From assembly GCA_963850255.1 (NCBI GenBank), contig CAWKLL010000044.1, positions 3,444-67,443 on the forward strand: 64,000 nucleotides of DNA. The letters are read 5' to 3'. Both the position numbers and the translations under genes were made by a program. The notes beneath the pieces are model-generated. The model was not told where the DNA came from. It worked only from the letters and a program-made list of their open reading frames with translations, and did not search any database. This DNA is from J054 sp963850255. Its GTDB lineage: Bacteria > Pseudomonadota > Gammaproteobacteria > Steroidobacterales > GCA-2729495. Positions 62,277 to 64,000 of the stretch are shown in pieces (position 1 is the stretch's first letter; the number at the start of each line of letters is the position of its first letter).

Positions 62277-62304
62277 ATTATAGAGATACGTTACGGCCCT
62301 ACAA
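62277..62304 (-). promoter_or_regulatory. promoter for tRNA-Glu
   Basis: On the reverse strand, TATAAT (62282-62277) is a perfect -10 box, with TTGTAG (62304-62299) as -35 and a 16-bp spacer. The predicted start lies about 35 bp before the tRNA 5' end, followed by a GC-rich discriminator, as expected for a growth-rate-controlled stable-RNA promoter. Confidence 0.65.
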
Positions 62305-62378
62305 GCGGGCTCCCAAGGGCCAAACCAGGAAGGTTTCCGATCCATTCACCTCAGATTATTCCGCGTCCGGACCACAAT

Positions 62379-63629
62379 GTGTCCCGGGCCAATATTTCCA
62401 AACCCGCGCTGAAAGTTCTCTATCGGCTGAAAGATGCTGGTTACGCAGCCTTTCTGGTCGGCGGTGGCGTGCGCGACTTGTTACTGGGTCATCGCCCTAA
62501 GGACTTCGACGTCGCCACCGATGCGCGTCCCGAGGAAGTCCGCGCGCTGTTTTCCAACAGTCGCCTGATCGGCCGGCGTTTTCGCCTCGCGCACGTGCGT
62601 TTCGGCCGGGAAATCATCGAAGTGGCAACTTTTCGCGGCTCGGGCGAGGGCGACGACGACGAGAATCACGTTATTCACGAGTCCGGCCGTATTCTTTCTG
62701 ATAATGCCTGGGGCAGTATCGAAGAAGACGCCTTGCGCCGCGATTTCACCATCAATGCGCTGTATTACAACATCGCTGACTATTCGATCCTGGATTTCGC
62801 CGGTGGCGTCGAGGATGTCAAGCAACACAGCTTGCGCATGCTGGGCGATCCCGAGCAACGCTATCGCGAAGATCCGGTGCGCATGCTGCGCGCCGCGCGG
62901 CTGGCTGCCAAGCTGGATCTGACTATTCATGCGGACACGGCGGCGCCGATCCCGTTACTGGCAGGTTTGCTTGACGATGTTCCGCCGGCCCGTCTGTTCG
63001 ACGAGTTTTTAAAGCTGTTCCAGACCGGGCATGCGCTGGCCAGCTATCAGCGTCTGCGCGATCTGGGCCTGTTTGAGCATATGTTTCCGAGCACGGCCGG
63101 ACAGCTGGATGCTGACCCCGGTTTTGTGGAGCTGATTGAGCGGGCCCTGCAAAGTACCGACAAACGAGTCGCCGAAGATAGGCCTATCACGCCGATGTTT
63201 TTGTTCGGCGTTTTTCTCTGGCGCACGGTGCAGGCCCGCCAGTCTGAATTGATCGCGGACGGCGAATGCACGCCGACCCAGGCGATGATTGTCGCCGCTG
63301 CGGAAGCCAGCACTGCCCAATGCCAGCGCGTCGCTTTACCGCGCCGCTTCAGTCTGCCCATGCGTGAAATGCTGCAAATGCAGCTGCGTTTGGAAAACCC
63401 CGGTGGCCGCCGTGCCCGGCGTCTGCCGGAACACAAGCGGTTCCGCGCAGCCTACGACTTGCTGGTGCTGCGCGCCGCTGTCGGTGAAGTCGATGCCCAA
63501 CTGGTGACATTTTGGGATGAGATGCAGCAAGGGCATGCCCCGGCCGCAGAGGCGGACAAGCCCGCTCGGCGTCGTCGTCGTCGGCGCTCGCCGCGTCGCA
63601 ATGGTTCCTCGTCGCCACCTGCGCCCTGA
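62379..63629 (+). CDS. pcnB: poly(A) polymerase I (start probably upstream at a non-canonical codon)
   Basis: The 416-residue frame from GTG 62379 has the nucleotidyltransferase motif FLVGGGVRDLLLGHRPKDFDVAT (GG-V-R-D and D-F-D), GRRFRLAHVRFG and RRDFTINALYY, plus a very basic C-terminal tail (KPARRRRRRRSPRRNG). It adds poly(A) to RNA 3' ends and speeds decay. The residues just before GTG read IIPRPDHN, matching the start region of E. coli PcnB, which uses an AUU start codon. An AUC at 62340 lies six bases after AGGAAGG, so initiation is probably there or at AUU 62355. The folK gene begins three bases after its stop. Confidence 0.95.
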   Translation: MSRANISKPALKVLYRLKDAGYAAFLVGGGVRDLLLGHRPKDFDVATDARPEEVRALFSNSRLIGRRFRLAHVRFGREIIEVATFRGSGEGDDDENHVIHESGRILSDNAWGSIEEDALRRDFTINALYYNIADYSILDFAGGVEDVKQHSLRMLGDPEQRYREDPVRMLRAARLAAKLDLTIHADTAAPIPLLAGLLDDVPPARLFDEFLKLFQTGHALASYQRLRDLGLFEHMFPSTAGQLDADPGFVELIERALQSTDKRVAEDRPITPMFLFGVFLWRTVQARQSELIADGECTPTQAMIVAAAEASTAQCQRVALPRRFSLPMREMLQMQLRLENPGGRRARRLPEHKRFRAAYDLLVLRAAVGEVDAQLVTFWDEMQQGHAPAAEADKPARRRRRRRSPRRNGSSSPPAP

Positions 63630-63632
63630 CTC

Positions 63633-64000
63633 ATGTCCGGGCGCTGGATACCTGTCTGGCTCGGCCTGGGCAGTAATCTGGATGATCCTGCGGCGCAATT
63701 GCGCCAGGCCATCATTGCGCTGCGCGCTCTCCCGGATTCGCGGCTTTATCTGGTTTCGCGCCTGTATCGGAATAAGCCCATGGGTCCGCAGGATCAGCCG
63801 GACTACGTTAACGCCGTGGTGGGGCTGCTGACACGCTTGCCGCCGCGGCGTTTGCTGGAAGAATTGCAATCTCTGGAACGTGCTGCCGGTCGCGATCGGT
63901 TGCGCAGTCAGCGCTGGGGTGCCCGGCGTCTCGACCTGGATATTCTGAGCTACGGTCAGCAGCGCCTGGACGAGACAGGACTTTCTATCCCGCATCCGGG
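63633..64000 (+). CDS. folK: FolK, 6-hydroxymethyl-dihydropterin pyrophosphokinase (5' part)
   Basis: ATG 63633 starts MSGRWIPVWLGLGSNLDD, the HPPK N-terminus. The frame stays open to the right edge (122 codons), with the signature RWGARRLDLDILSYG holding the magnesium-binding Asp pair. It transfers pyrophosphate from ATP to the pterin alcohol in folate synthesis. The pcnB-folK order is conserved in Gammaproteobacteria. The 3' end lies outside the window. Confidence 0.95.
   Translation, partial: MSGRWIPVWLGLGSNLDDPAAQLRQAIIALRALPDSRLYLVSRLYRNKPMGPQDQPDYVNAVVGLLTRLPPRRLLEELQSLERAAGRDRLRSQRWGARRLDLDILSYGQQRLDETGLSIPHP

Noticed and set aside
1..64000. Insertion sequences, prophage, CRISPR arrays, toxin-antitoxin modules
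   Set aside because: No transposase, integrase, repeat-spacer array or phage gene was found in the reading frames.

Overview
The window is a chromosomal segment of a GC-rich Gammaproteobacterium, probably a marine or soil lineage without a close model relative. Supporting signs are the pepA-holC-valS order, the lptF-lptG pair, Hda beside a DUF2066 gene, purM-purN, and moxR-DUF58-tgpA. Fatty-acid and CoA genes are also prominent (ETF-QO, MaoC, TesB, CaiB-type CoA-transferase). Genes are densely packed with many 4-bp start/stop overlaps. I see no rRNA, prophage, insertion sequence or CRISPR array. One tRNA is present, tRNA-Glu(CTC).

Layout. 0-6.3 kb: the end of fdhD, an Lhr-type giant helicase and an ArnT-like membrane glycosyltransferase. 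6.4-11.9 kb: the most accessory-looking block, with an exported limonene-epoxide-hydrolase-like lipoprotein, a FAD-linked oxidase, two Tat-exported DUF1838 proteins, an orphan [2Fe-2S] subunit of a molybdenum hydroxylase and a lipoprotein cytochrome c. 12-13 kb: arsenate reductase and dgkA. 13-22.7 kb: a phosphate regulon (CHAD protein, a PhoB-like regulator with an altered receiver, phoB, phoR, phoU, pstS, pstC, pstA, pstB). 22.8-27.2 kb: an HMG-CoA-lyase-like gene, a family III CoA-transferase and a divergent leuC/leuD-type isomerase, which together could interconvert citramalate-type C5 acids. 27.3-29 kb: moaC-mobA-folE. 29-36 kb: an MFS transporter, MaoC, an IMPase-like protein, DUF1499, tesB, gamma carbonic anhydrase, gpmA and zapE. 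36-44 kb: ETF-QO, purN-purM, DUF2066, CDP-alcohol transferase, hda, wrbA, a second arsenate reductase and acylphosphatase. 44-50 kb: lytic transglycosylase, proS, a PSD-like protein without catalytic residues, pssA, uracil-DNA glycosylase, rimI and an MFS transporter. 50-64 kb: tgpA-DUF58-moxR, valS-holC-pepA, lptF-lptG, an RDD protein, tRNA-Glu, pcnB and the start of folK.

How the parts work together. The phosphate block is a complete sensing (PhoR/PhoB/PhoU) and high-affinity uptake (PstSCAB) set, with a CHAD protein that may link it to polyphosphate. The 6.4-11.9 kb block looks like an envelope oxidative pathway for a small hydrophobic or aromatic substrate; its function is inferred, not recognised. 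Points for a second look are that block, the altered PhoB paralogue, the PSD-like pseudoenzyme, a possible citramalate module, a non-canonical pcnB start, leaderless-looking promoters, and four apparent single-base insertions between 30 and 39 kb that break three genes.
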